The notes under the pieces: model-generated | What the model saw: only the letters and a program-made list of their open reading frames with translations | What the model was told of the DNA's origin: nothing | Database searches by the model: none | Program-made: the position numbers and the translations under genes | Origin: Anaerocolumna sp. | Lineage (GTDB): Bacteria; Bacillota; Clostridia; Lachnospirales; Lachnospiraceae | Direction of reading: 5' to 3' | Length of the DNA stretch: 64,000 bases | NCBI GenBank assembly: GCA_029256725.1 | Contig: JAQSXJ010000016.1 | Coordinates: 1-64,000, forward strand | Shown here: positions 48,186-57,890 of the stretch, one piece after another | Layout: every line of letters starts with the position of its first letter | Position numbering within the stretch: position 1 is the first letter of the stretch

Positions 48186-49244
48186 ATGAGCATTAAAAAA
48201 CATTCTTTTGGCAAAACTTCAGCGGGTGAAGAGGCTACTCTATATACATTGATCAACAAGAAAGGCATGTCAGTCAGCTTAACAGATTTTGGTGCCAACA
48301 TCGTAAATATTATTGTACCGGATAAAGACGGCAAATATGATGATGTAGTCCTTGGTTATGATAATGTAAAAGGATACGAGGGGAACCCGTCGGGGTACGG
48401 TTCTTTCATCGGCAGACATGCTAACAGAATAGACGGCGCATCTTTTGAACTGAACGGAAAGACATATACCTTAGAGAAAAACGACGGAAACAATAATCTG
48501 CACGCCGGTTCAAAGAGTTATAATAAATTTATCTATGAAACAGAAATATTTGAAGAAGAGGATGCGGATTCCGTAGAATTCTCCAGATTAAGCCCTCACA
48601 TGGAACAGGGTTTCCCAGGAAATCTTGATATCAGTGTAACTTATACATTAACTGATGACAATGAGCTGGTAATAGAATATATGGCAGTATCTGATAAAGA
48701 TACAATCTGTAATCTTACCAACCATTCCTATTTTAACCTTAACGGACAAGCTTCCGGTTCTGTCTTAAGCCAGAAGGTTATGATAGATGCAGATACGTTT
48801 ACCCCTACCAATGATGCCTTAATTCCAACCGGTGAGATTATAAGCGTTGAAGGAACACCTATGGACTTCCGCAAATTAAAAGCCATTGGAGATGATATCA
48901 ATGCTGATTATGAACCATTGAAAATAGCAGGCGGCTACGACCATAACTATGTGTTGAATATCAGCGGTGCAGAAGTTGAAAAGGTCGGAGATCTTGTTAG
49001 TGATGAAAGTGGCAGAACCATGGAAATCTTTACAAACAAACCAGGCATGCAGTTATATACCGGAAATTTTATCAGCGGTACAGAAGCTGGAAAGAAGAAT
49101 TTTGTATACCAGAAAAATGGCGGTGTATGCTTTGAGACACAGTTCTTTCCTAATTCCTGCAACAGACCTGAATTTCCTTCCTGTGTATTAAAGGCTGGCA
49201 ATGAATATGATTATGTAACCGTATACAAATTCGGATTAAAATAA
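48186..49244 (+). CDS. galM: Galactose mutarotase (aldose 1-epimerase)
   Basis: Interconverts alpha and beta anomers of galactose or glucose. The 352-aa protein has FIGRHANRIDGASFELNGKTY, the catalytic-region NLTNHSYFNLNG and YDHNYVL, and the terminal glutamate motif FETQFFPNSCNRPEFPS. GAAGGAGAAG precedes the ATG at 48186; an upstream in-frame start at 48126 is poor. A strong terminator follows. Confidence 0.94.
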   Translation: MSIKKHSFGKTSAGEEATLYTLINKKGMSVSLTDFGANIVNIIVPDKDGKYDDVVLGYDNVKGYEGNPSGYGSFIGRHANRIDGASFELNGKTYTLEKNDGNNNLHAGSKSYNKFIYETEIFEEEDADSVEFSRLSPHMEQGFPGNLDISVTYTLTDDNELVIEYMAVSDKDTICNLTNHSYFNLNGQASGSVLSQKVMIDADTFTPTNDALIPTGEIISVEGTPMDFRKLKAIGDDINADYEPLKIAGGYDHNYVLNISGAEVEKVGDLVSDESGRTMEIFTNKPGMQLYTGNFISGTEAGKKNFVYQKNGGVCFETQFFPNSCNRPEFPSCVLKAGNEYDYVTVYKFGLK

Positions 49245-49254
49245 TTAAATTAAA

Positions 49255-49306
49255 AAAAAGTGCTTATTCTTTTTGCGGAAAACAAAAGGAATAAGCACTT
49301 TTTTTA
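49255..49306. terminator. Bidirectional terminator between galM and upp
   Basis: AAAAGTGCTTATTC / GAATAAGCACTTTT with flanking A and T runs on each side. Confidence 0.9.
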
Positions 49307-49321
49307 ATTTGCTGTATATAA

Positions 49322-49951
49322 TTATTTCGTACCGTATATTCTGTCACCGGCATCACCAAGTCCGGGAAGTATATAACCATGTTCATTCAGGCGTTCGTCA
49401 AGGGCACCCACAAAAATATCAACATCCGGATGTGCCTGAGTAAGGCGCTGTACCCCTTCAGGAGCAGCGATAAGGCATAAAAAGTGTACTTTGGAAATTC
49501 CTTTTTCCTTTAAAAGGGTGATAGCAGCAGAAGCAGAACCGCCAGTAGCTAACATAGGGTCTACTACAAAAATTTCTCTTTCACTTGCATCAACGGGAAG
49601 TTTACAGAAATATTCAACAGGCTCAAGGGTTTCTTCATTGCGGTACAGACCAATATGACCAACCTTGGCATTAGGGATAAGGTTTAAGATACCATCAGCC
49701 ATATGAAGGCCGGCTCTTAAGATGGGAACGATACAAAGTTTCTTGCCTTCGATTTCCTGTGCGATAGTTTTTACAAGGGGGGTGTCGATTTCGATATCTG
49801 TTAAAGGAAGTTCTCTTGTAGCCTCATAACAGATTAACATGGCAACCTCAGAAACCAAATCACGGAATTCCTTGGTGGAAGTAGCTTTGCGTCTCATAAT
49901 ACCAATTTTATGCTTAATCAACGGGTGATCCATAACAACAACTTTAGACAT
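49322..49951 (-). CDS. upp: Uracil phosphoribosyltransferase
   Basis: Salvages uracil to UMP. The 209-aa protein has the family start [34 protein letters not shown] site [13 protein letters not shown] and the C-terminal uracil-binding [22 protein letters not shown] precedes the ATG. It is a single gene. Confidence 0.96.
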   Translation of the reverse strand: MSKVVVMDHPLIKHKIGIMRRKATSTKEFRDLVSEVAMLICYEATRELPLTDIEIDTPLVKTIAQEIEGKKLCIVPILRAGLHMADGILNLIPNAKVGHIGLYRNEETLEPVEYFCKLPVDASEREIFVVDPMLATGGSASAAITLLKEKGISKVHFLCLIAAPEGVQRLTQAHPDVDIFVGALDERLNEHGYILPGLGDAGDRIYGTK

Positions 49952-50393
49952 AATTTTGCCTCCAAATTTAATATTTACAAGGTTGTCCTACATAGGGGCC
50001 TTGTTTGCTCTACCTGCCATTATATCAAACTTCCTGCCTCAAGAAAAGTAGAAATTTATATTTTTTGGCTGGAAATTGACTCCTAACTGGTAAAAATGAC
50101 CATATTTGGGCAGAGGAGAAGCCCGGTAGAGGGGGGAGGGTTACTACCAGGCTTTGTTTTATGAAAAAAATTATCTTGTTAGCATTATTGTATAACATTT
50201 TATTTGTGATATAGCTATTTGCTATGTTTAAATTATATCGGACATATATGATTATAGTATGGATGATTTATGAACATTTTGTGAATATTAGAACTGGGTT
50301 TTTTATGAGGAAATATCAGAATTTACCAAGGCTACATTTCGCTTGATTACAGATAATAATTGAAAGAAAATGAAAGTAGAGGGAGTATTTTTG
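49952..50393. other. upp promoter region with an orphan hairpin
   Basis: Contains AAGCCCGGTAG / CTACCAGGCTT (50119-50160) followed by TGTTTT, a terminator-like hairpin with no plus-strand gene immediately before it; a short RNA ending there is possible. The rest is AT-rich without a gene. Confidence 0.45.
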
Positions 50394-50852
50394 GTGGCCA
50401 GCGTATTTCGTAAACTGATAAGCAGAGAGTTTGGGGAAAATATTTATTACAGATACTTTAACGTTTGTCAGAAAAGCTTAAAAGATAAATTTTTTGACAG
50501 CAATGAAATCTATCAGGATATTTATAAACGTATAGAAAGAAAGGACAAAGGCGATATCAAAAAAATGCAGTCCCGCTTAAATGAATCTCTGATTATAGCG
50601 GTCAGAATAATAAAGACATATATGATATTTCTGGTTTATGTATTGGCAGCAATATTTTATCTTGTTACTCTAGGGCTTCATCCTCTGTTTACTGTAGTTG
50701 GGATATTGTTAATTTTCGTAGTGCTTTTGCAAAAGACCTATGAGTACCTGATTAATAAATACTGCTATATTGATGCACAGATTGTTTTAATTTATAAGAA
50801 TGTTCTGGAGAAATTACTTCTTCCGGAAGAAAAAGACAAAAATGTAAGTTAG
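50394..50852 (+). CDS. Small membrane protein of unknown function
   Basis: About 152 aa. Charged N-terminal helical half (residues 1-75), two adjacent transmembrane helices (IKTYMIFLVYVLAAIFYLVTL and FTVVGILLIFVVLLQKTYEYLI), cytosolic tail ending EEKDKNVS. No family recognised. The GTG at 50394 follows AGAGGGAG with 8 nt spacing; an ATG 8 codons upstream (50370) has a weak site. Confidence 0.6.
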   Translation: MASVFRKLISREFGENIYYRYFNVCQKSLKDKFFDSNEIYQDIYKRIERKDKGDIKKMQSRLNESLIIAVRIIKTYMIFLVYVLAAIFYLVTLGLHPLFTVVGILLIFVVLLQKTYEYLINKYCYIDAQIVLIYKNVLEKLLLPEEKDKNVS

Positions 50853-50974
50853 CTAAGTATAGTATAGCTATCTCTTCAGACAAAAAACGCAAATAAAGCA
50901 TACAAGTAAATATATCATAAAACGCATATATATCAAACGCGTAAGTATATGTTATATGTAAATATATCATATAC

Positions 50975-51282
50975 TTGAGAGTCAAAAGTTCTAATTGACT
51001 TAACGTGCTAAAGTTAATTTAATACGATTTCAGGAAAAATACACAAAACAGAAAGAACGAATGCGCCTATGGAAAGGGATTAGAAGTCCTTTCTCTAATA
51101 TTTGGTGCTATATTCAAAAACAGATTGTTTGAGTGTTAGCGAGTTATCTGTTTTTGAATATGCCCAGTACAAAATATTCAGAGAATTAGGACTTCTTATC
51201 CCTTGAAATGAAGCATGCGTTTCTCTGTTTTGTGTATTTTTCCGTCCGTATGACAACAAAAAAGAACTTTTGACTCTCTAGT
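50975..51282. repeat. FB1 foldback element, copy F
   Basis: Inverted orientation. Ends TTGAGAGTCAAAAGTTCT and AGAACTTTTGACTCTCTAG; core stem ATATTCAAAAACAGAT / ATCTGTTTTTGAATAT, perfect and unique. TCATATAC lies directly on both sides (50967-50974 and 51283-51290), a likely target-site duplication. Confidence 0.9.
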
Positions 51283-51341
51283 CATATACATGGTGGCATT
51301 GAAAGCTGCTAAAGGATGATACTTAATTCAACTTATTTAAA

Positions 51342-51624
51342 TTATAAGAACATTACGGATAATGAGGACAAGGTATTAAAAGTTCCATGCATTAACCAGT
51401 TTGGAACAAGGGAACCCTTTGCTTGTTTTTCACACACATATCCCATACATAGTCCAATTGATCCATTAAATACTGTGATAATAATGGCTTTTAGAAGTCC
51501 TGCAGAGGAATATATCATGACGCCATGTATTAATCCAAAGATAACTCCTTGCAGTGTATTACCAACTGCAAATCCGAATTTCTTAATCAGGCATTTTCCA
51601 AGAAAACCTCTGAAAATATTTGTT
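51342..51624 (-). pseudogene. C-terminal fragment of a CPBP-family membrane protease
   Basis: On the minus strand an open frame reads NIFRGFLGKCLIKKFGFAVG, then QGVIFGLIHGVMIY..., ending GSLVPNWLMHGTFNTLSS and a TAA at 51342. This matches the second half of CPBP/Abi intramembrane proteases (FRGFL after the lost EE pair, and the two His motifs FGLIHG and NWLMHG). The first half with the EE motif is missing. The frame directly abuts the ABC permease stop at 51630, so a deletion probably joined them. The open plus-strand frame over this stretch is a shadow. Confidence 0.75.
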
Positions 51625-51629
51625 GTTGC

Positions 51630-52403
51630 TTATTCTAAATTAAGTTTCTTTTTCAGAACATTAACAGTGCCCAGATAGCCGACAGCAGTTAGTATAAATA
51701 TAAATATTGTCATACCAAGGAAAAGGGAAATATCCGGCGCATCCATATACCCAGGTCCGTTAATTAGCATAAATACCATCATTAAAGCAAATAATAAAAT
51801 TTCCATTACTACATAAATAGCTCCGTAAGAGACGAAAGCACCTATGATCCTGTGACCGGTAAATAACTGACCTAAGGCTATTGCAAAATATACGAGTACA
51901 ATACTAGAGACTACAGAGAGAAGTAACAGTACAGCAGCTATTGTTATAAGAAGAGGTGTACTTAACCCTGTTTCACGAACAAGTTCTTCCCAGACATAGT
52001 TTATACCGGCTTTTACAGTCTCATAGTGACCACTGGCATATACCAGACTTAATAAGGATAAAATAGTGGCTATTACGCTGGCAATCGTAAGGAAACAAGA
52101 TATGATTAGTTTGGAAAGTACTAAATCACTGGTATTTACTGGGAGGGTGAACATCAGATAACCCTCATCGGTAAGCAGATTTTTATAAAAGCGTACATAC
52201 AGAAGGATTGTAGTTCCTGCGGCAATCAACAAGAGAGAGATACCATAGGAAAAGGTTGACAATACGGTAATAAGATTACTAAAATCATTATCCCAGTGTG
52301 CCAGTAAGCTAGTTATCAAAGTGGTACAAACCAGAATCATATATAGGGGAAGCAGAATGCGAATGTTTGCTTTCCATTCCTGCTTAATAAGTTTTCCTAA
52401 CAT
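51630..52403 (-). CDS. ABC transporter permease
   Basis: A 257-aa membrane protein with about six hydrophobic segments, no ATPase domain, and a gene overlap with the ABC ATPase upstream (52397-52403). It resembles the ABC-2-like permeases of GntR(YtrA)-regulated operons. Substrate unknown; antibiotic or lipid export is typical of the class. The stop codon abuts the CPBP fragment, so the downstream boundary has been rearranged. Confidence 0.88.
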   Translation of the reverse strand: MLGKLIKQEWKANIRILLPLYMILVCTTLITSLLAHWDNDFSNLITVLSTFSYGISLLLIAAGTTILLYVRFYKNLLTDEGYLMFTLPVNTSDLVLSKLIISCFLTIASVIATILSLLSLVYASGHYETVKAGINYVWEELVRETGLSTPLLITIAAVLLLLSVVSSIVLVYFAIALGQLFTGHRIIGAFVSYGAIYVVMEILLFALMMVFMLINGPGYMDAPDISLFLGMTIFIFILTAVGYLGTVNVLKKKLNLE

Positions 52404-53095
52404 TTGTATACCTCCCTGAAATAGGAATCAATTGATTTCCCGGTATCGTTTCGCACTTCATCAACTGGTGAATGGAATAGTACACTTCCATTCTGAATAA
52501 AAATAACGTCATCCAATACTTTTTCCACTTCAGAGATCAAATGGGTTGAGATCAGCACAGTGGCATTCTCGCTGTAGTTAGTAATAATCGTATTAAGTAT
52601 ATAATCTCTGGCAGCAGGGTCAACACCGCCAATGGGTTCATCCAGACAGTAAAGGTCTGCCTTACGGCTCATTACGAGTATTAACTGAACCTTTTCTTTT
52701 GTGCCTTTGGATAAAGTCTTTAATTTTAGCTCCGGATTGATGTTTAATCGCTTCAACATTTCCAAGGCTTTGTGAATATCAAAGTCAGCATAAAAATCGC
52801 GGAACAGATCCAGTAGATTTTTGATACGCATCCAGTCTGCCAGGTAATTTCTCTCAGGCAGAAAAGAAACACTTCTTTTAGTCTCTATTCCCGGTGCAAA
52901 GCCGTTGATAAGCAGATTCCCGGAATCCGGAACCAATAGGCCATTAATCAGCTTGATAAGTGTTGTTTTACCGCTGCCGTTCGGTCCTAAGAGACCGGTT
53001 ATCCTACCCCTTTCGAGAGTTAGATTAATATCCTTTAGTACTCGTAAGCCAGAGTAACTTTTGTTAACTTCCTTACATTCTAAGATAGCATTCAT
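52397..53095 (-). CDS. ABC transporter ATP-binding protein
   Basis: A 232-aa ATPase with Walker A GPNGSGKTT, signature LSKGTKEK, Walker B LYCLDEP and the H-loop STHL. The signature LSKG replaces the usual LSGG, as is common in ABC-2-type drug or bacitracin exporters. It overlaps the GntR gene by 4 bp and the permease gene by 7 bp, a tight operon. Confidence 0.93.
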   Translation of the reverse strand: MNAILECKEVNKSYSGLRVLKDINLTLERGRITGLLGPNGSGKTTLIKLINGLLVPDSGNLLINGFAPGIETKRSVSFLPERNYLADWMRIKNLLDLFRDFYADFDIHKALEMLKRLNINPELKLKTLSKGTKEKVQLILVMSRKADLYCLDEPIGGVDPAARDYILNTIITNYSENATVLISTHLISEVEKVLDDVIFIQNGSVLFHSPVDEVRNDTGKSIDSYFREVYKC

Positions 53096-53460
53096 TCTTT
53101 CTCCTCCTTATATTTACGCATCCGGAGGATAATATCCTCCGGAAGGAAACCCAAAAACTCCATATCTCTTAAAAAGACTTTAATACGATTATCTGCCTCA
53201 GACTCTTTCATCGCCTGAATGAGAGCAGTATCATTGGTAATATATTTACCGTTGGTACGGTAAGTGGATATCAGCTCCATTCGCTCTAGCTCTGACAAAG
53301 CCTTTTGCATCGTATTAGGATTCACTCCGGCATCTGCAGCCAGATCCCTGACAGAGGGGAGTTTAGAACCCGGCTCTATTTGACCGGATATAATCCCTCC
53401 TTGTATCTGTTCTATTATTTGAAGGTAAACGGGTCGCTCAGAATCAATATTCCATTCCAT
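53092..53460 (-). CDS. GntR-family (YtrA-type) transcriptional regulator
   Basis: A 122-aa regulator: a winged helix (PVYLQIIEQIQGGIISGQIEPGSKLPSVRDLAADAGVNPNTMQKALSELERMELISTYR) and a short C-terminal helical tail with no effector domain, which is the YtrA subfamily. Such regulators normally repress their own ABC operon. Its promoter lies in 53461-53520, where TTGTATTATTGTG and the near-symmetrical AATACAATAATACAA words could be the operator. Confidence 0.92.
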   Translation of the reverse strand: MEWNIDSERPVYLQIIEQIQGGIISGQIEPGSKLPSVRDLAADAGVNPNTMQKALSELERMELISTYRTNGKYITNDTALIQAMKESEADNRIKVFLRDMEFLGFLPEDIILRMRKYKEEKE

Positions 53461-53946
53461 TCTTTACTCCTCTCTTATTAATTGTATTATTGTGTTAAGT
53501 GATTAATACAATAATACAACAGAGTGAAAGTTTTGTCAATATATAGCCAGGAAAATTTTAGGGGAGCAAAATATAAACTAAAATTAAGTTTATTACCGCT
53601 ATAGAAATAGAAAAGTAATATAACCATGCCTTTATTTACAAGGATCAGAAAAACTTAAATATAACCTATATAGTCAATAGAAATAATATATGTATAATAA
53701 TTAGGTATTTTATGGGAAAAGAATAAAATACTATCAAGAGGGATTAAAAAATATCGGAAACAGTACAAACCGTTTCCGATAAAAAATATAAATTCATTCT
53801 TCTATAATTACATTTGCTCATAGGTTGCATATTTGCTTATAAGTTGCATTTTTAGTTTACCATACAAGCTTAAAAATGATTGAAGGTATGGTATTTTAAT
53901 TTTACTTAGAAAGGTATTATAGAAAGTTATAAAAACTTAATTCAAC
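53461..53946. other. Intergenic region upstream of the GntR-ABC operon
   Basis: Holds the GntR promoter/operator area (inverted ATTGTATTATTGT / ACAATAATACAA at about 53478-53519) and the bidirectional terminator TATCGGAAAC / GTTTCCGATA at 53746-53787. The rest is very AT-rich, with no gene seen. Confidence 0.5.
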
Positions 53947-54864
53947 TTATTGAGAAGCTTGTAAGGGCATCTCTTCACAATCAGATACAGATTCCATGCT
54001 GATGTTCCTGCTTTTTAGATGAAAAATTGTCTGTTCTTTATATTTGAATAGAAAGGTTCCTTCGCACAGATGAGCTTCTTTGATAATACGATTCATTTTA
54101 CCTTTCTTTGGTGCATTTAAGTTGTAGGAATTCATAGCCGGCGTATCCTTTATTTTAATCATAAGAAAATAATCGCCTTGTCTTAGGATTATAAGTTCAG
54201 GAGTGGCTTTTAAAATACGGATTCCCAGATATGTGGCTAGGCGGTATTCACGGCCTCGGTAGTGGATTGCGCAGATACAGCCGGTAAATTCCTTTCCCCA
54301 TAATGGAATGTGTGCAATCGAAAGAAATACGGAGCAGTTATCGGTATTGAAATTATTACACTGGAGCCATAGGTAAGAACTGGGAAAGGAATGGCCCCAA
54401 TCTTTTTCAATATAACCTATGCCCTTGTTAAGGTTATAGGACACATTGTTTAATTGCAGGCTGCCGGATAAATGATGATTCATACTGATAACCTCGTGTT
54501 TACATTCCATGAAAGGAAAATATCTGAAGCATCCCATAATACTGTAAGCGATAGGTTTTGGATGACGGTATAAAAGATTACCTTTTAGCTTCAATTCATC
54601 GTTATCAATATCAAGCATTATACCTTCTTTCGTAAAGAGATTTTTCCCTAAACGGATATAGCAGGCTTTTCTATCCATATAGCAATCCTTTTGGGAGTAA
54701 TTAATACAGTAAGTATTTTTTCCTGCAATAACCTGCAAAAAGGCACGAGTTTCACTGCCATACTCTCTGTTGATACCGGGGATAAATGCAAGGATCTCAT
54801 CACCTATCTGATGTTTAAAATACCAGCCTTCAAAGTATGGTTTCTGCTTCAGGAGACTCTTCAT
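53947..54864 (-). CDS. Tocopherol-cyclase-family protein
   Basis: A 305-aa protein matching the tocopherol cyclase-like family: FEGWYFKHQIGDEILAFIPGI at the N-terminus and GYIEKDWGHSFPSSYLWLQCNNF in the middle. In plants and cyanobacteria the family cyclises tocopherol precursors; in Firmicutes the substrate is unknown. The ATG at 54864 has GGAGGG and overlaps the 3' end of the FAD/Rieske gene by 35 bp, indicating coupling. An upstream open frame lies in the other gene's coding sequence and is not a start. Confidence 0.8.
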   Translation of the reverse strand: MKSLLKQKPYFEGWYFKHQIGDEILAFIPGINREYGSETRAFLQVIAGKNTYCINYSQKDCYMDRKACYIRLGKNLFTKEGIMLDIDNDELKLKGNLLYRHPKPIAYSIMGCFRYFPFMECKHEVISMNHHLSGSLQLNNVSYNLNKGIGYIEKDWGHSFPSSYLWLQCNNFNTDNCSVFLSIAHIPLWGKEFTGCICAIHYRGREYRLATYLGIRILKATPELIILRQGDYFLMIKIKDTPAMNSYNLNAPKKGKMNRIIKEAHLCEGTFLFKYKEQTIFHLKSRNISMESVSDCEEMPLQASQ

Positions 54865-56323
54865 GAAATTCCCTCCTTGTAATGGATTCGTTAGAGGGTT
54901 CATCCAATAACTGGCCGTCATAATGAAAGCGGGAGCCGTGACAAGGGCAGTCCCAGGTCTGTTCTTCTTCATTCCATTCCAGCTGGCATCCAAGATGGGG
55001 GCACATGGGATCCACTGCAAATAGCTGATTGTTCTTATCTTTATACACGCCTACCTTCTCACCCTCCAGTTCTATAATTCGACCGGTCCCTTCTTCAATA
55101 GCAGAAAGACTGGAAGGGACTGGTTTTAATTTCTTTAAGACAAGTCCCACAGCACTGTGTCTGGTTTCATCAAGAAGGCTGGTTATGGAAGCTGTCAGTT
55201 TAAAACGCTGTGGAGTAAAGACTTCTTCATAGGAATTCTCTTTTCCCACTATCATATCACTGATTAACTCTGCGGCCACCATAGCGGTGGTCATACCCCA
55301 TTTATGAAAACCTGTTGCCACATACCAATTAGGTGTCTGATCTGAAAATTTACCGATATAAGGAATTCCGTCAAGAGTCTGGCAGTCCTGCGCAGACCAG
55401 CAGTATTTCTCTTCCGCCTCCGGGAAATGTTTCTTGGCAAAGCACCTTAATGCTTCATACTGTCCGCCGGTTTTATTTTCACCGGTTCTGTGACCGCTGC
55501 CGCCAAGTATTAAGAAATCCTCATAACGACGGAAGGAGTAACCGCTTTTCTTATCCTCCTTGTAAGTTCCATCCAGAGGGTAAGGGGTCTTAAGAGCAAG
55601 ACAATAAGAACGTTCCTGATGCATTCTGGCAAAGTAATAACCCGGTGTAATCAAGAAAGGATAATGTGAGGTCATGATAATATGTTTTGCTTTTATCTTT
55701 CCGTTAAGGGTAATAACGGTATCCTTTTCAATTCCAATAACTCTGGATTTCTCATAAATAGTAAGAGGTTTTTCTATAGCCTGTAGAAATTTAAGGGGAT
55801 GAAACTGTGCCTGTTCCGGGAATTTCACAGCTCCTTTTACCGGAAAGGGTAGGGTAGTCTTATCTGTATATTCTGCATTGATACCACAGGCAGCTGCAGC
55901 CTTTACCTCCTTCTCAAGAGAGGATATATCATCAGTTGAATATACATAAGCCGGGAGCCTGCTAAAATTACAGGAGATGGAATTCTCTTTTATTAAAGTT
56001 TCATATTTCGTTATAGCATCTTCATTTGCTCTTGCATAAAGTGAAGCTTTCTCCTCACCAAAATCTTTTATCAGCTGATCATACATAAGTCCATGAAAAG
56101 ATGTGATTTTAGCGGTGGTATTTCTTGTCTGCCCGGAGGCGGTTTCATTAGCCTCAAGTATAATGCAGTCAACACCCTTTTGCTTTAAGATATAACCGGT
56201 GAGTAAGCCTGTTAAGCCAGCACCTATTATTATTGTATCAACACTGCCGTCTCCTTGCCATTGTTCTCTGGTTTCAAAAGAAACATCTTTTTCCCATATT
56301 GAAGTAAAGCGATTACTTGGCAT
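54830..56323 (-). CDS. FAD-dependent oxidoreductase with C-terminal Rieske domain
   Basis: A 497-aa protein with an N-terminal DAO-type Rossmann fold (TIIIGAGLTGLLTGYILKQKGVDCIILEA) and a glycine-oxidase-like core. A C-terminal Rieske [2Fe-2S] domain has paired ligands CPHLGC and CPCHGSRF. It is common in Firmicutes with unknown substrate. It forms an overlapping pair with the tocopherol-cyclase-like gene. Confidence 0.88.
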   Translation of the reverse strand: MPSNRFTSIWEKDVSFETREQWQGDGSVDTIIIGAGLTGLLTGYILKQKGVDCIILEANETASGQTRNTTAKITSFHGLMYDQLIKDFGEEKASLYARANEDAITKYETLIKENSISCNFSRLPAYVYSTDDISSLEKEVKAAAACGINAEYTDKTTLPFPVKGAVKFPEQAQFHPLKFLQAIEKPLTIYEKSRVIGIEKDTVITLNGKIKAKHIIMTSHYPFLITPGYYFARMHQERSYCLALKTPYPLDGTYKEDKKSGYSFRRYEDFLILGGSGHRTGENKTGGQYEALRCFAKKHFPEAEEKYCWSAQDCQTLDGIPYIGKFSDQTPNWYVATGFHKWGMTTAMVAAELISDMIVGKENSYEEVFTPQRFKLTASITSLLDETRHSAVGLVLKKLKPVPSSLSAIEEGTGRIIELEGEKVGVYKDKNNQLFAVDPMCPHLGCQLEWNEEEQTWDCPCHGSRFHYDGQLLDEPSNESITRREFHEESPEAETIL

Positions 56324-56452
56324 TATTTCTGTCCTTTCTGTGATAAACCATTATTAGGATAGGTTTTCCTTTTCTATGAGGTTTTAAACATAAACTATAT
56401 TTATCAAAAGATTAAAACTTATGGCATCTGATAAGTTCACCTAATGCAAAAA

Positions 56453-56483
56453 TCCCTGCAGATTATTAATCTGCAGGGAAAGG
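56453..56483 (-). terminator. Terminator of the DUF3887 lipoprotein gene
   Basis: On the minus strand the perfect palindrome TCCCTGCAGATT / AATCTGCAGGGA is followed by TTTTTG. Confidence 0.85.
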
Positions 56484-56517
56484 GAATATGGTTAAGTTTT
56501 TTAGATTAAGGAAGAGC

Positions 56518-56931
56518 TTATTTCATATATAATTCGATTAATTCCATATCTGTATTAAAGCTGATGGTAAAGGTTACGTTCTGATTCTCATACTTAGCAA
56601 CTACAACCGCTACTGCACTGTCTTCTTTCGTGGTTTTCACCTTCTGACCCAGTACTGCTGTGTTTTTGTATTCTTTAAACTCACCGGCATCGCTGTAGGT
56701 CTTGTCAACGGCATCCTTTAAGACATCTGCTGATAGCTGTTCTTGCAGATCCTCCTGAAACATTGTGGTTACCTTGTCGTATTCAGCATTATTCAAATAT
56801 TCTATTACCTGTTTTGCTGATTTCTCTACGGTCTCCTTATCAAAAGCATCTGATAGTTTACCAGAGGAACAGCCTCCAAGTAAAAGAGTAGCAAAGAGTG
56901 ATATAAATAATACAGATATTATTTTTTTCAT
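56518..56931 (-). CDS. DUF3887 lipoprotein
   Basis: A 137-aa secreted lipoprotein: signal peptide MKKIISVLFISLFATLLLGG with lipobox LLGGC at about residue 21, then a DUF3887 domain (AKQVIEYLNNAEYDKVTTMFQEDLQEQLSADVLKDAVDKTYSDAGEFKEY...). The fold is NTF2-like; function unknown. It ends at the terminator at 56453. Confidence 0.85.
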   Translation of the reverse strand: MKKIISVLFISLFATLLLGGCSSGKLSDAFDKETVEKSAKQVIEYLNNAEYDKVTTMFQEDLQEQLSADVLKDAVDKTYSDAGEFKEYKNTAVLGQKVKTTKEDSAVAVVVAKYENQNVTFTISFNTDMELIELYMK

Positions 56932-56979
56932 AATTTACCTCATTTCTGCGTATAACGCATATATTAATCTAACTTTTAA

Positions 56980-57030
56980 CTGTGTGCCTTGGCACACGTA
57001 TAAACCAGGATGTGAAAAATCGACATTTGG
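56980..57030. repeat. FB3-type hairpin
   Basis: GTGTGCCTTGGCACAC hairpin (56982-56997) followed by TAAACCAGGATGTGAAAAATCG, related to the FB3 units elsewhere. Flanking AT-rich region otherwise empty. Confidence 0.45.
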
Positions 57031-57128
57031 ATATCTTAACGAATCTCCATACATAAGCAGCCTTCAGGTATCCACCGTAAATTGAGTTATAAATACATGG
57101 CAGTTCTAAAAGAATCCTATCTCTATGG

Positions 57129-57890
57129 CTACAAGTGATCACCTGTATCTTTTAGTTCTTTCTGTGTTCTGCGGTTAAACAGTAAAAGCCCCAAGAACAA
57201 TACAAGGAAAGATACAACCATGATATAAACTTCGAGTCCTGCAATACCTATAGAAAAGGCGGCCGGAAGAATTACCAGCATACTGTCTGAGAGGCCGTGG
57301 AGCAGAATCGCCAGTAAAGTATATCTGCCTGATTTTTGCACTCTTATACCATGCAGCACAACTAAAGTGGCACCGATGTGAAATGCTATGGCAAATATTC
57401 TTTCAAGACCGCCTAACAATAGTGAGAAATAACTGCTGTCAGACAAATCAAGGTATCCTAATGGATAGAGAATCATAGCAGCTAAGCTGTTGATACCTAC
57501 CAGTAAGATTGCCTCAATCCCTCCATGTCCAAGGCCAAAGGATAAGCCATCTAAAAGTCTGGTTCTTCCATGAAGGAATTTCTTAAGGAAAAGAAGTCTG
57601 GCTGTTTCTTCGAATACTCCGGCAGTCAGTCCCAGGAAGATACCATAAGCGTAGGGCTGTGTTTGGAGAATAAGGAACCATTGGAAATTCGGAAATACAT
57701 ATTGAAGTAAAGGGATTCGTATCAACATCTGACTTATTACAAAGGCTGTTGCACCAAGGAGAAGAGGTTTCATCATACGGTCAGCCTTCTTACGCAGCAG
57801 CAGAAACCCAATAATTGGGATACCAAAACACAGGAAAACATCAAAACCCAAGCATAATTCTTGTAATAAAATATTGTTCCCCCCACTCAT
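57129..57890 (-). CDS. YhfC-family intramembrane metalloprotease
   Basis: A membrane protein of about 253 aa with eight or so helices and the glutamate/histidine zinc motifs GVFEETARLLFL, GLGHGGIEAILL and HIGATLVVLHG characteristic of the YhfC family (related to CPBP). It overlaps the histidine kinase gene by about 50 bp. AAGGAG precedes the ATG at 57890 by 9 nt. As the third gene of a regulator-kinase operon it may process a signal peptide or be a target of the system. Confidence 0.85.
   Translation of the reverse strand: MSGGNNILLQELCLGFDVFLCFGIPIIGFLLLRKKADRMMKPLLLGATAFVISQMLIRIPLLQYVFPNFQWFLILQTQPYAYGIFLGLTAGVFEETARLLFLKKFLHGRTRLLDGLSFGLGHGGIEAILLVGINSLAAMILYPLGYLDLSDSSYFSLLLGGLERIFAIAFHIGATLVVLHGIRVQKSGRYTLLAILLHGLSDSMLVILPAAFSIGIAGLEVYIMVVSFLVLFLGLLLFNRRTQKELKDTGDHL

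Noticed and set aside
51316-51678. A 120-aa plus-strand protein
   Set aside because: Its antisense strand encodes recognisable CPBP protease motifs and the permease end; the plus-strand sequence has no family resemblance or ribosome-binding site.
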